From NCBI GenBank assembly GCA_947384955.1, contig CANDJC010000013.1, positions 1 to 52,228 of the forward strand: DNA of 52,228 nt. Direction: 5' to 3'. Positions 1 to 7,724 of the stretch are shown piece after piece. Source of the DNA: an uncultured Eubacterium sp. Its GTDB lineage: Bacteria; Bacillota; Clostridia; Lachnospirales; Lachnospiraceae. Positions within the stretch are counted from its first letter, which is position 1; every line of letters begins with the position of its first letter. The notes under the pieces are model-generated. The model was not told the origin of the DNA, did not search any database, and worked only from the letters and a program-made list of their open reading frames with translations. Position numbers and translations under genes: made by a program.

Positions 1-31
1 TTCCGGGCTTTTTGAGCCATTTTGATAAAAT

Positions 32-424
32 TTAACGCTTGCTGAACTGCGGAGCACGCCGTGCTGCCTTAAGACCATATTTCTTTCTTTCCTTCATACG
101 AGGGTCACGGGTCAGGTATCCCGCACTTTTCAATACCGGACGGTAATCTGAGTCTGCCTCTAACAAAGCTCTTGAGATTCCGTGACGGATTGCTCCGGCC
201 TGGCCTGTAAAGCCGCCGCCTTTTACGTTTACTAATACGTCAAATTTATCTACAGTCCCTGTTGCTTCTAACGGCTGGCGAACGATTACTTTTAATGTCT
301 CTAAGCCTAAATAATCATCAATATCTCTTTTATTGATTGTGATTTTGCCTGTTCCTGGAAACAGATACACTCTGGCAACAGAACTTTTCCTTCTTCCTGT
401 TCCATAAAATCTTGCACTAGCCAC
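32..424 (-). CDS. rpsI: 30S ribosomal protein S9
   Basis: Small-subunit protein S9 (130 aa), which lies at the head of the 30S subunit with its basic C-terminal tail reaching the P-site tRNA. The sequence shows the [14 protein letters not shown] start, the [20 protein letters not shown] centre and the basic end QFSKR, and has normal length. The start codon is GTG, with an AGGAGGT Shine-Dalgarno about 8 nt upstream. It is 23 nt downstream of rplM and shares its transcript, the usual L13-S9 arrangement. Confidence 0.98.
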   Translation of the reverse strand: MASARFYGTGRRKSSVARVYLFPGTGKITINKRDIDDYLGLETLKVIVRQPLEATGTVDKFDVLVNVKGGGFTGQAGAIRHGISRALLEADSDYRPVLKSAGYLTRDPRMKERKKYGLKAARRAPQFSKR

Positions 425-447
425 TGTAACTTACCTCCTATTTCCGA

Positions 448-879
448 TTAAAATGTGAGAGCTTCCGGTTTCTGAGCTATATGTTTATGATCCGGGCCGA
501 CATATACGAATAATTTTCTATACATCTGCCTTCCTAAAGGTCCTTTCGGAAGCATGCCCTTTACTGCATGCTCTACAACTCTCTCCGGATGCCTTTTCAG
601 CATGTCCTTTAATGTGGTTTCTTTTAACCCGCCGACATAACCGGAATGTCTGTAATAAATCTTCTGATCCAGTTTCCTGCCTGTTACTTTGACTTTTTCA
701 GCGTTGACTACAATTACATAATCACCTGTATCCATATGCGGTGTAAAAATAGGTTTATGCTTGCCTCTTAATACTCTAGCAATTTCTGTTGATAAACGTC
801 CTAACGTCTTGCCTGATGCGTCTACAACATACCATTTTCTGTCTATGGTAGCTGGACTTGCCATAAATGTATCATTCAT
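448..879 (-). CDS. rplM: 50S ribosomal protein L13
   Basis: Early-assembly 50S protein L13 (143 aa). Diagnostic stretches are [34 protein letters not shown] and the [18 protein letters not shown] motif. ATG start with a GGAGG element 7 nt upstream. First gene of the rplM-rpsI unit. It is preceded by an L13-type leader (909-947) and a consensus promoter (1024-1052). In most Bacillota truA lies directly upstream; here repeat locus I separates the two. Confidence 0.98.
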   Translation of the reverse strand: MNDTFMASPATIDRKWYVVDASGKTLGRLSTEIARVLRGKHKPIFTPHMDTGDYVIVVNAEKVKVTGRKLDQKIYYRHSGYVGGLKETTLKDMLKRHPERVVEHAVKGMLPKGPLGRQMYRKLFVYVGPDHKHIAQKPEALTF

Positions 880-908
880 TGGTCTGCCTCCTTGAAAATT
901 TATAAAAA

Positions 909-947
909 CTTCAAAGACTCAGCCATGTCCGGAAGCCTCGTCTTTTT
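909..947 (-). ncRNA. L13-type r-protein leader
   Basis: On the minus strand, 30 nt before the rplM start, the RNA contains AAGAC, a GAGGCUUCCGG segment, ACAUGGCUGA and GUCUUUGAAG. The AAAGAC and GUCUUU arms pair around the GC-rich middle. This resembles my memory of the Firmicutes L13 leader, thought to bind L13 for autogenous control. I could not align it to a covariance model. Confidence 0.7.
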
Positions 948-971
948 CCATTTTCGATTATTATATAGTTA

Positions 972-1005
972 AAATGCGGGATATGTAGAATATCCGCATT
1001 TTTTT
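972..1005. terminator. hairpin with T-tract upstream of rplM
   Basis: AATGCGG(G)ATAT at 972-982 pairs with AATATCCGCATT at 989-1000, followed on the plus strand by a T-run to 1005. It would act as a terminator for plus-strand transcription, where no gene ends. On the minus strand it lies just inside the rplM transcript start and may simply be a 5' stem. Function unclear. Confidence 0.45.
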
Positions 1006-1023
1006 ACTATGTCAGACTTTAAT

Positions 1024-1052
1024 ATTATAGTACCCTTAGCCGTGTGTGTCAA
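1024..1052 (-). promoter_or_regulatory. consensus sigma-A promoter for rplM-rpsI
   Basis: On the minus strand TTGACA (1047-1052) and TATAAT (1024-1029) are separated by exactly 17 bp, both hexamers perfect. Transcription would start near 1017 and run through the 972-1000 hairpin and the L13 leader into rplM. This gives rplM-rpsI its own promoter, independent of the truA operon. Confidence 0.85.
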
Positions 1053-1116
1053 GAATTTTTTCAAATTTTCCCACAAAATTGTTGCAAGACTGACAGGGCG
1101 CGGGGGAGTGGGTTCC

Positions 1117-1365
1117 GGACGCTGGAAGAGGGGAACTGCCCGGTCTTTCTGTGGCGGCTCCAGAATGTTAAGAAGCCCTAAGTATTCTGCATTCAGGCTG
1201 TGGCTCCGGACGGTCGCGGCACCTATTCGCCCTGGCCTGCAGCCAGCAGCTACCGGTGCCGCTTCGGCTTCGCCGCCTGGTTATCGGGCAGAATACTAAG
1301 GGCTTCTAAACATTCTTCCAATGCCACAGAAAGACCGGGCAGTTCCCCTCTCCCAGCTGGTTTTT
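1117..1365 (+). repeat. hairpin element I-a (subfamily A)
   Basis: A 249-bp non-coding hairpin. The left end is GGACGCTGG and the right end CCAGCTGG followed by TTTTT. The outer helix 1121-1155 pairs with 1323-1357: 35 bp with one mismatch. The inner helix 1161-1190 pairs with 1288-1317, with two A-A mismatches 10 nt apart. The core 1191-1287 holds CCGGACGG, a GCGGCACC/GGTGCCGC stem (1216-1223 with 1255-1262) and a GGCTTCGCC mini-stem. It forms an inverted pair with I-b. Short ORFs across it are by-products of base composition. Confidence 0.9.
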
Positions 1366-1379
1366 GGAAAAATTTACGT

Positions 1380-1790
1380 GGATTGCTTTCATGTTTTGTT
1401 GATATTTTCCAGTTTCCATTGATTATCAGTCTGACTAAAATTTTCACATTGCGTATACAGATTTTTATTGATATTCTCCAGTCACCGTTTCGTATCATCT
1501 GCCTGAAATTCCGTTCCTATTTTCCAGTTTCTATTTACTATTATCTGCCTGAAAATTTTACAAACACTTACAAAATTTTATTCCTGTTCCACTCTTCGTT
1601 TACCGTCATCATCTCTCTGAATTCTTTGCAAACACTTACAAAATTTCATTCCTGATTCCACTCTCCGTTTACCGTCATCATTCCCTAAATTCTTCGCAAA
1701 TACTTACAAAGTCTCATTCCAATTTCCACTCTCCATTTACCGCCTTCTTCTCCCTAAATTCTTCCCATAACGTCAGCAAATTTTCACGTA
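1380..1790. repeat. degenerate ~68-bp tandem repeats between I-a and I-b
   Basis: About six imperfect head-to-tail units of roughly 66-69 bp fill the spacer of locus I. The best conserved begin AAACACTTACAAAATTT, continue through TTCCACTCTCCGTTTACCG and end near AATTCTTCGC. The two clearest neighbours are each 68 bp; units toward 1380 are the most diverged. There is no stable reading frame and no CRISPR-like repeat/spacer alternation. Confidence 0.8.
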
Positions 1791-1803
1791 AATCCTATGA
1801 AAA

Positions 1804-2049
1804 CCAGCCGGGTGGCGGGGAGATGCTCTGGCTTCCTGCGACATTGGAAGAATGTTTAGAATCCCTTAGCATTCTGCCCAATAACCAGGCGGCGAAGCCG
1901 AAGCGGCACCGGTAGCTGCTGGCTGCAGGCCAGGGCGAATAGGTGCCGCGACCGTCCGGTACCACTGCCTGAATGCAGAATGCTTAGGGCTTCTTAACAT
2001 TCTGGAGCCGGAACAGGAAGCCAGAGCATCTCCCCGCCACCCGGCGTCC
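1804..2049 (-). repeat. hairpin element I-b (subfamily A)
   Basis: A 246-bp copy in inverted orientation to I-a, right end CCAGCCGG at 1804-1811 and left end GGACGCCGG at 2041-2049 on the minus strand. The outer helix 1807-1838 with 2014-2045 is a perfect 32 bp, different in sequence from that of I-a. The inner helix is 1849-1877 with 1975-2004. The core matches I-a closely. It ends about 80 bp downstream of truA, so truA-operon transcripts would read into it. Confidence 0.9.
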
Positions 2050-2127
2050 CCGAAGCCAAAATGAAACACCCCGCCCCAGCAGCGCAGCAGACTCATATAC
2101 ACTAAAATCCCGCCGCTCCTCTGCGAT

Positions 2128-2904
2128 TCATTCCCCCGCATCCCCCGTCATACAGCCGCAAATCCCCTCCTCATACGCAATCCCAGTCATCGTAAGCCCG
2201 CACGCCGGTGCTGTCGGCCCTGCTGCCGCACGGTCTGCCGCATTCAAAATCTCCTCCATTTCCCGCGGCCCGCGTTCCCCCGTTCCTGCCTGAAGAAGGG
2301 TTCCCGCAATAATCCGAACCATATGATACAAAAATCCGCTGCCTGTCACGCGGATAGTAATCAAATCTTCCTGTTTTTCCACTGTCAGTTCATAAATAGT
2401 ACGCACTGTAGTTTCCGCCTGCGTATGTACCGAGCAGAAACTTTTAAAATCATGTTCTCCAATTAGATACTGCGCCGCTTCCCGCATTTTTGAGACATCG
2501 ATTTTTCGGTAAAAAAAGTACGTATCAAAACGCTTTAACGGCATCGGAAAAGTACGGTTAAGAATTTTATATTCATATGTTTTGCGGCTTTCACAGCGTC
2601 TCGGATGAAAATCGAGCGGTACTTCACAGGAATGCTGCACCACGATGTCCTCTGGCAGACGCTGGTTTAGCGCATAGCATATTTTATCCGGCGGAATTCT
2701 TGTGTTTGTGTCAAAAACGGCCACATTGCCAAGAGAGTGCACCCCGGCGTCTGTCCGGCTTGCTCCGGTTACCGCAGTAACTTCTCCGGTCAGCTCCGTC
2801 AGTGCCTGATTTAATACACCCTCAATGGTAACCCCGTTTGGCTGCACCTGCCAGCCATGATAATTCGTACCGTCATATGCAACAATAATTTTTATTCTTT
2901 TCAT
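2128..2904 (-). CDS. truA: tRNA pseudouridine(38-40) synthase
   Basis: Converts uridines 38-40 of the tRNA anticodon arm to pseudouridine. At 258 aa it is full length for TruA. The catalytic aspartate is D52 within GASRTDAGVH. Other family stretches are YDGTNYHGWQ near the start, HDFKSFCS, and GSGFLYHMVRIIAGTL in the C-terminal half. Last gene of the eight-gene minus-strand operon, 45 nt behind ecfT, as in many Bacillota. The C-terminus carries a short extra Gly/Cys tail (GICGCMTGDAGE) of no known role. Downstream is repeat locus I rather than rplM. Confidence 0.97.
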   Translation of the reverse strand: MKRIKIIVAYDGTNYHGWQVQPNGVTIEGVLNQALTELTGEVTAVTGASRTDAGVHSLGNVAVFDTNTRIPPDKICYALNQRLPEDIVVQHSCEVPLDFHPRRCESRKTYEYKILNRTFPMPLKRFDTYFFYRKIDVSKMREAAQYLIGEHDFKSFCSVHTQAETTVRTIYELTVEKQEDLITIRVTGSGFLYHMVRIIAGTLLQAGTGERGPREMEEILNAADRAAAGPTAPACGLTMTGIAYEEGICGCMTGDAGE

Positions 2905-2949
2905 AACAAAACTCCCGGGTCATAACCTTTTCTCTGCTGCCTGGTGTTT

Positions 2950-3750
2950 TCAGAGCCTTCGCAGCACAATTACACCAGCCAGATACAAAACGAGAATCAG
3001 ATATGCGATATAATCACGCTTTGCATACCGCAGCGGTTTCATTTTCGTCCTTCCTGCACCGCCCCGGTAGCAGCGTGCTTCCATTGCCATAGCCAGGTCA
3101 TTTGCCCGCCGAAATGCCGAGATAAACAGCGGGACTAACAGCGGCACCATTGCTTTTGCTCTCTGTATCAGGTTTCCGTTTTCAAAATCAGCGCCCCGGG
3201 CCATCTGTGCACGCATTATTTTATCTGTTTCTTCTATTAAAATAGGGATAAAGCGCAGCGCAATCGCCATCATCATTGCAATCTCATGCACGGGAACACG
3301 GACCGCCTGCAGAGGCCGCAAAGCCTTTTCCAGACCGTCTGTCAGTTCATTCGGCGTTGTCGTCAGCGTCATAAGAGATGTGCCGAGAATCAGATAGATA
3401 AGACGCAGAACCATCTTTACAGCAGTTTCGATTCCCTCTTCGGTAATGCGCAGCCATTTCCACTCCCAGACCACATTCGGGCTGCTCGTCAGAAACAGGT
3501 TAAAAAATGCAGTAATCACCATTAAAACCAGAATCGCACGAAGGCCTCTGACCATATATCCGAAAGGCACCCCTGATATCCGGATGGCAGCTGCAAGAAA
3601 CACGGTAATCAGTAAAAACCCGGCAATTCCCCGAAAAGAAAAAACAGAAATCAAAAACAGCATGGTACCAAATAATTTCACGCGCGGGTCTAATCTGTGT
3701 ACTATTGATTCAGCCGGATAATACTGGCCTATCGTAATATCTCTAATCAT
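2950..3750 (-). CDS. ecfT: ECF transporter transmembrane component EcfT
   Basis: Membrane scaffold of the energy-coupling factor module that couples EcfA1/EcfA2 ATP hydrolysis to vitamin uptake through exchangeable S-components. Hydrophobic segments lie in the N-terminal half and at the C-terminus (YIAYLILVLYLAGVIVL). The cytoplasmic coupling helices carry the two short Arg motifs AQMARGADF and AMEARCYRGG, which contact the ATPases. I prefer the ATG at 3748-3750 (MIRDITIGQYYPAES), the usual EcfT beginning; an ATG 12 nt earlier is possible and neither has a strong Shine-Dalgarno. It sits between ecfA2 and truA. No S-component is in the window, as expected for a shared group II module. Confidence 0.95.
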   Translation of the reverse strand: MIRDITIGQYYPAESIVHRLDPRVKLFGTMLFLISVFSFRGIAGFLLITVFLAAAIRISGVPFGYMVRGLRAILVLMVITAFFNLFLTSSPNVVWEWKWLRITEEGIETAVKMVLRLIYLILGTSLMTLTTTPNELTDGLEKALRPLQAVRVPVHEIAMMMAIALRFIPILIEETDKIMRAQMARGADFENGNLIQRAKAMVPLLVPLFISAFRRANDLAMAMEARCYRGGAGRTKMKPLRYAKRDYIAYLILVLYLAGVIVLRRL

Positions 3751-3780
3751 AATATCTATCATCCCATTCTATGCTGTTTT

Positions 3781-4626
3781 TTATAGCATACATTTTAAAA
3801 TCTCTCTTTTCGCATCCTCTATCACAGCCGCGTCCGTACTGACATCAAATCCGGCTTCCCTCATTTCATGCATCAGATATGTCACCTGCGGTGCCGCCAG
3901 CCCTATCTGTTCCAGTTCTTTATAATTCTGAAATACACGGACCGGTGTATCGTCAAATACAATGCTTCCCTGGTTCATCACAATAATGCGCTTTACATAA
4001 CGCGCCACATCCTCCATGCTGTGTGAAACAAGAATCACGGTCATGCCGTTTTCTTCCTGCATGTCAGCAATCAGCTCAAATATCTCATCCCGGCCCTTCG
4101 GGTCCAGCCCGGCGGTCGGTTCATCCAGTATGAGCACCTCCGGCTTCATTGCAAGCACTCCTGCAATTGCCACACGGCGTTTCTGTCCGCCGGATAAATC
4201 AAACGGAGACTGGTAATACAGTTCTTCCGGCATTCCGACGCTTTTTAACGCTTCAAAAGCGCGAAGCCCGGCCTCGTTTTTGGAAAGTCCCTGGTTTACA
4301 GGCCCGAAGCAGACATCATCAAATATCGTCGCTTCAAACAGCTGATGCTCCGGGTACTGAAACACAAGCCCTACCTTGCTGCGAAGCTCTTTCAGATTAT
4401 ATCCGGCATCATAAATATCTTCCCCGTTATAATAAATACCGCCGTCTGAAGCCTTGATTAATCCGTTCAGATGCTGTATCAGCGTAGATTTTCCAGAACC
4501 TGTATGTCCGATAATGCCGATAAACTCGCCGTCCTGGATTTTTAAATTAATATTTTTTAACGCCTGGACTTCGTATGCGGTTCCTGTACTGTAAGTATAA
4601 TTTAACTTATTTACGATAATTGACAT
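3781..4626 (-). CDS. ecfA2: ECF transporter ATP-binding protein EcfA2
   Basis: One of the two non-identical ATPases of the ECF vitamin/micronutrient uptake module. 281 aa with a single ABC domain: Walker A GHTGSGKST (40-48), Q-loop at FQYPEHQ (~89-95), signature LSGGQ (144-148), Walker B LILDEP (165-170) and the switch histidine in SHSMEDV. The C-terminal ~70 residues are the usual EcfA tail. 34 nt behind ecfA1 and 30 nt ahead of ecfT. The order A1-A2-T assigns it as A2. Confidence 0.96.
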   Translation of the reverse strand: MSIIVNKLNYTYSTGTAYEVQALKNINLKIQDGEFIGIIGHTGSGKSTLIQHLNGLIKASDGGIYYNGEDIYDAGYNLKELRSKVGLVFQYPEHQLFEATIFDDVCFGPVNQGLSKNEAGLRAFEALKSVGMPEELYYQSPFDLSGGQKRRVAIAGVLAMKPEVLILDEPTAGLDPKGRDEIFELIADMQEENGMTVILVSHSMEDVARYVKRIIVMNQGSIVFDDTPVRVFQNYKELEQIGLAAPQVTYLMHEMREAGFDVSTDAAVIEDAKREILKCML

Positions 4627-4660
4627 GTATCTCCCACTGCCTCATTCTAATCGTAACCGT

Positions 4661-5524
4661 TCAAATATCTGAACGGTTACATTTCATCAGCTCTCTTAAC
4701 AGCTCTTCCCTGGTCAGAATCCCTTCCGGCAGATTCAGGCCGCTTTTACGCAGCTCATGTGCCAGCATCGTAATCTGCGGCACATCCAGCCTGTGTGTCT
4801 TTAGCTCCTCCACTTTCGAAAATATCTGCCTCGGCGTTCCCTGCATTACGATTTTTCCTTTATCCATTACAAATACACGGTCTGCATGAATCACTTCCTC
4901 CATGTAATGCGTAATCAGAATAATCGTAACTCCTTTTATCCGGTTCAGTTCATGCACCGTTTTCAGTACATCGTTTCGTCCCAAAGGGTCTAACATTGCC
5001 GTGGGCTCATCCAGCACGATGCATTTCGGCTGCATCGCCACAACGCCCGCAATCGCCACGCGCTGCTTCTGTCCGCCGGACAGCCTGTTCGGCGAGTGCT
5101 TCCGGTATTTCAGCATTCCGACGGATTTTAAGCTCTCGTTAACCCGTTCCCAGATTTCATCTGTCGGTACGCCGATATTTTCCGGGCCAAAGCCTGCGTC
5201 TTCTTCCACGACGCTTGCTACAATCTGATTATCAGGATTTTGAAATACCATGCCCGCACTCTGGCGGATATCCCAGACAAGCTCCCGGTCGCTTACGTCT
5301 TTGCCGTCCACCCAGAGCGCCCCTTCCGCAGGAGTTAAAATGGCATTCAGATGCTTTGCCAGCGTTGATTTCCCGGAACCGTTATGGCCCAGAATCGCAA
5401 TAAACTCACCCGCTCGGATATCCAGGTCTACCTGGTCAAGCGCTGTCTGAATCGATTCCACATTGCCCTCTTCATCACGCCGGATGTATTCATGCACTAA
5501 TTTCACTGCTTTGATGATATCCAT
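4661..5524 (-). CDS. ecfA1: ECF transporter ATP-binding protein EcfA1
   Basis: ATPase partner of EcfA2. The start is at 5522-5524 (MDIIKAVKLVHEY), with GGGAGG 10 nt upstream; a longer frame to 5677 overlaps trmL and is not used. 287 aa: Walker A GHNGSGKST (46-54), FQNPDNQ (95-101), signature LSGGQ (148-152), Walker B IVLDEP (169-174), H-loop THYMEEV. Five nucleotides separate it from the trmL stop, so translation is probably coupled. In most Bacillota this gene follows rplQ; here it follows trmL. Confidence 0.95.
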   Translation of the reverse strand: MDIIKAVKLVHEYIRRDEEGNVESIQTALDQVDLDIRAGEFIAILGHNGSGKSTLAKHLNAILTPAEGALWVDGKDVSDRELVWDIRQSAGMVFQNPDNQIVASVVEEDAGFGPENIGVPTDEIWERVNESLKSVGMLKYRKHSPNRLSGGQKQRVAIAGVVAMQPKCIVLDEPTAMLDPLGRNDVLKTVHELNRIKGVTIILITHYMEEVIHADRVFVMDKGKIVMQGTPRQIFSKVEELKTHRLDVPQITMLAHELRKSGLNLPEGILTREELLRELMKCNRSDI

Positions 5525-5529
5525 GATAC

Positions 5530-6033
5530 CTAATCCTCCCAGCTGAGCCGGTGCAGCTCTCCCTGCAGCTTCATACCCGCAAACCCGTTCTGGCGCAGCG
5601 CTTCGTAGAGCACAATGGCTGCCGCATTGGACAGATTCAGCGAACGGGTATCCCCAAGCATCGGAATGCGGATGCACGTATCCGGATGCTTTTTTAAAAT
5701 CTCTTCCGGGATTCCGCCGCTCTCTTTTCCAAACATCAGGTAACAGTCCGGCTCATAGGCAGCTTCACTGTAAAGCTGTCTTGCTTTCGTCGTTGCGTAA
5801 TAGATTTTTGCACCGGGATTTTTATTTAAAAAATCTTCATAATCGATATAGGTCGTTACATCCAGCTCCTGCCAGTAATCCATGCCGGCCCGTTTTAATG
5901 CCTTTTCATTCAGCAGAAACCCAAGCGGTTCGATTAAATGCAGCCTCGTGCCCGTCGCCACGCAGGTGCGGCCGATATTTCCCGTATTCTGAGGGATTTC
6001 CGGCTGATGCAGTACGATATTCAGGCCCGCCAT
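5530..6033 (-). CDS. trmL: tRNA (cytidine(34)-2'-O)-methyltransferase
   Basis: SPOUT-family enzyme that 2'-O-methylates the wobble nucleotide of tRNA-Leu using SAM. 167 aa, the usual size for the compact TrmL group. The three SPOUT motifs are visible: QPEIPQNTGNIGRTC near the N-terminus, MFGKESGGIPEEIL in the middle and RIPMLGDTRSLNLSN in the C-terminal trefoil knot. It lies 2 nt behind the aminotransferase and 5 nt ahead of ecfA1. Assignment within SPOUT (TrmL versus another 2'-O-methylase) rests on length and these motifs. Confidence 0.93.
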   Translation of the reverse strand: MAGLNIVLHQPEIPQNTGNIGRTCVATGTRLHLIEPLGFLLNEKALKRAGMDYWQELDVTTYIDYEDFLNKNPGAKIYYATTKARQLYSEAAYEPDCYLMFGKESGGIPEEILKKHPDTCIRIPMLGDTRSLNLSNAAAIVLYEALRQNGFAGMKLQGELHRLSWED

Positions 6034-6035
6034 GC

Positions 6036-7217
6036 TTATACTCCTCCGGAAAGCTTCAGCTTTGCAATGAATCTTCTCACGCGTTCCAGCGCGATTTTCA
6101 GGTTATCCAGCGAATAAGCATATGAGATTCTGATAAATCCTTCTCCGCTCTGCCCAAACGCCGTCCCTGGCACAACCGCTACTTTTTCTTCGTACAGCAG
6201 TTTTTCCGCGAATTCTTCCGACGTCATTCCAAACTCTTTAATGCACGGAAATACATAAAATGCTCCAAAAGGCTCAAAGCATTTCAGTCCCATTTCTTCA
6301 AACGCATGCATCAGATACCGCCGTCTGCCATTGTATTCTTCCCGCATGGCGCTGACATCCCCGTCACCGTTTAACAGAGCGTCTACCGCGGCATACTGGC
6401 TGTTCGTAGGCGCGCACATAATCGCATACTGGTGGATTTTTAACATCTGCTCCAAAATCACTTTCGGCCCGCAGGCATAGCCCAGCCTCCACCCTGTCAT
6501 AGCATGTGATTTCGAAAACCCGTTAATCACAATCGTCCTTTCTCGCATGCCCGGCAGAGACGCAATGGAGACATGTGATTTGCCTTCCAGGTACGTAAGC
6601 TCTGCATAAATTTCATCGCTTAACACAAATAAATCATGCTCAGCCACTGCCTGTGCGACCGCTTCTAAATCCTCCTGCTCCATCACCGCTCCGGTAGGAT
6701 TATTCGGAAACGGCAGAACCAGCAGCTTTGTTTTCGGCGTCACCGCGGCTTCTATCTGTTCTCTGGTCAGTCTGAAATTATTTTCCTCTTTCAGCTCGAT
6801 AATAACCGGAGTTCCGTTTGCAAGGCGGCAGCAGGGCTCGTAGGAAACATAGCTCGGCTGCGGTATCAGCACTTCGTCTCCCGGGTCTAACATTGCACGC
6901 ATGGCAATATCAATCGCTTCGCTCCCGCCTACCGTTACGAGCGTTTCTGTCTGATAATCATACTCCAGGCCGAACCGCCGTTTTAAATATTTCGTAATTT
7001 CGATTTTTAATTCCTTAAGCCCCGCATTCGAAGTATAAAATGTCCTGCCTTTTTCCAGAGAATAAATCCCCTCGTCGCGGATATGCCACGGCGTGTCAAA
7101 ATCAGGCTCACCCACACCTAAGGAAACAGCATCTTTCATTTCACTGACAATATCAAAAAACTTCCGGATACCGGAAGGCGGAATATTTACAATTTCCTGT
7201 GCTAATGGATTTCTCAT
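6036..7217 (-). CDS. PLP-dependent class I/II aminotransferase
   Basis: Fold-type I aminotransferase, 393 aa, cytoplasmic. The PLP lysine is K236 in INGFSKSHAMTGWRLGY. Other family marks are VGGSEAIDIAMRA (cofactor phosphate region), LPFPNNPTGAV and the C-terminal arginine in EGFIRISYA. It resembles the aspartate/aromatic aminotransferases of Bacillota (AspC/PatA-like); the substrate cannot be read from sequence. Its ATG overlaps the stop of the upstream Lrp-type regulator by 4 nt, which strongly suggests that the regulator controls this enzyme. Confidence 0.93.
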   Translation of the reverse strand: MRNPLAQEIVNIPPSGIRKFFDIVSEMKDAVSLGVGEPDFDTPWHIRDEGIYSLEKGRTFYTSNAGLKELKIEITKYLKRRFGLEYDYQTETLVTVGGSEAIDIAMRAMLDPGDEVLIPQPSYVSYEPCCRLANGTPVIIELKEENNFRLTREQIEAAVTPKTKLLVLPFPNNPTGAVMEQEDLEAVAQAVAEHDLFVLSDEIYAELTYLEGKSHVSIASLPGMRERTIVINGFSKSHAMTGWRLGYACGPKVILEQMLKIHQYAIMCAPTNSQYAAVDALLNGDGDVSAMREEYNGRRRYLMHAFEEMGLKCFEPFGAFYVFPCIKEFGMTSEEFAEKLLYEEKVAVVPGTAFGQSGEGFIRISYAYSLDNLKIALERVRRFIAKLKLSGGV

Positions 7218-7696
7218 GGTGTGATTGACATCCTTTCATCTTTCGGTGCATCTGCAATAATGGTTCCATGGTCCTTATACTTCTTCAGAATAAAATTAGT
7301 CTTCGTACTCAGCACCGAATCGAGTGTCGACAGCTTATCCGTCACAAACTGAGACACCTGGCGCAGCGTTTTGCCTTCCAGAGTCACCAGAAGGTCAAAT
7401 CCCCCGGAAATCAGAAATACCGCGTTTACTTCCGGATAATTATAAATGCGTTCAGCCACTTTATCAAATCCCATGTCCCGCTGCGGCGTCACCCGCACCT
7501 CAATCATCGCCGTAACCTTTTCCACACCCGTCTTATCCCAGTCAATCAGCGTGTGATAGCCGCAGATAATATGCTCTTCTTCCATATTTTTCAGCTCCTG
7601 CGCTACGACCACTTCGTCTACGCCCATAATCACCGCCAGCTCTTTCAGACTGATCCGGCTGTTTTTTTCTATATATGTTAAAATCTTTTCACGCAT
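7214..7696 (-). CDS. Lrp/AsnC family transcriptional regulator
   Basis: 160 aa. An N-terminal winged helix (about 1-55, ISLKELAVIMGVDEVVVAQELKN) is followed by the RAM/AsnC ligand-binding domain (about 65-140), with the ISGGFDLLVTLEGKTL stretch typical of the family. Such proteins respond to amino acids or their keto acids. The start is ATG at 7694-7696 with GGGAGAGG upstream; the longer frame to 7747 overlaps the previous gene. It overlaps the aminotransferase start by 4 nt, a translationally coupled regulator/enzyme pair. Confidence 0.93.
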   Translation of the reverse strand: MREKILTYIEKNSRISLKELAVIMGVDEVVVAQELKNMEEEHIICGYHTLIDWDKTGVEKVTAMIEVRVTPQRDMGFDKVAERIYNYPEVNAVFLISGGFDLLVTLEGKTLRQVSQFVTDKLSTLDSVLSTKTNFILKKYKDHGTIIADAPKDERMSITP

Positions 7697-7724
7697 AATT
7701 CCTCTCCCTTTCAAAACAGTCCTT

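Noticed and set aside
1380-1790. Possible CRISPR array
   Set aside because: Units are contiguous and diverge along their whole length, with no alternation of constant repeats and unique spacers. No cas genes are present. The same holds for 33781-34104.
1009-2141. Open reading frames across locus I (96, 151, 82 and 91 codons)
   Set aside because: They run through both arms of the hairpins, lack ribosome sites and resemble each other only because the repeats do. The same applies to frames in loci IV and V.
5525-5677. N-terminal extension of EcfA1 by 51 residues
   Set aside because: It lies wholly inside trmL in another frame, while the internal ATG at 5522-5524 has a good ribosome site and gives the normal EcfA1 start.
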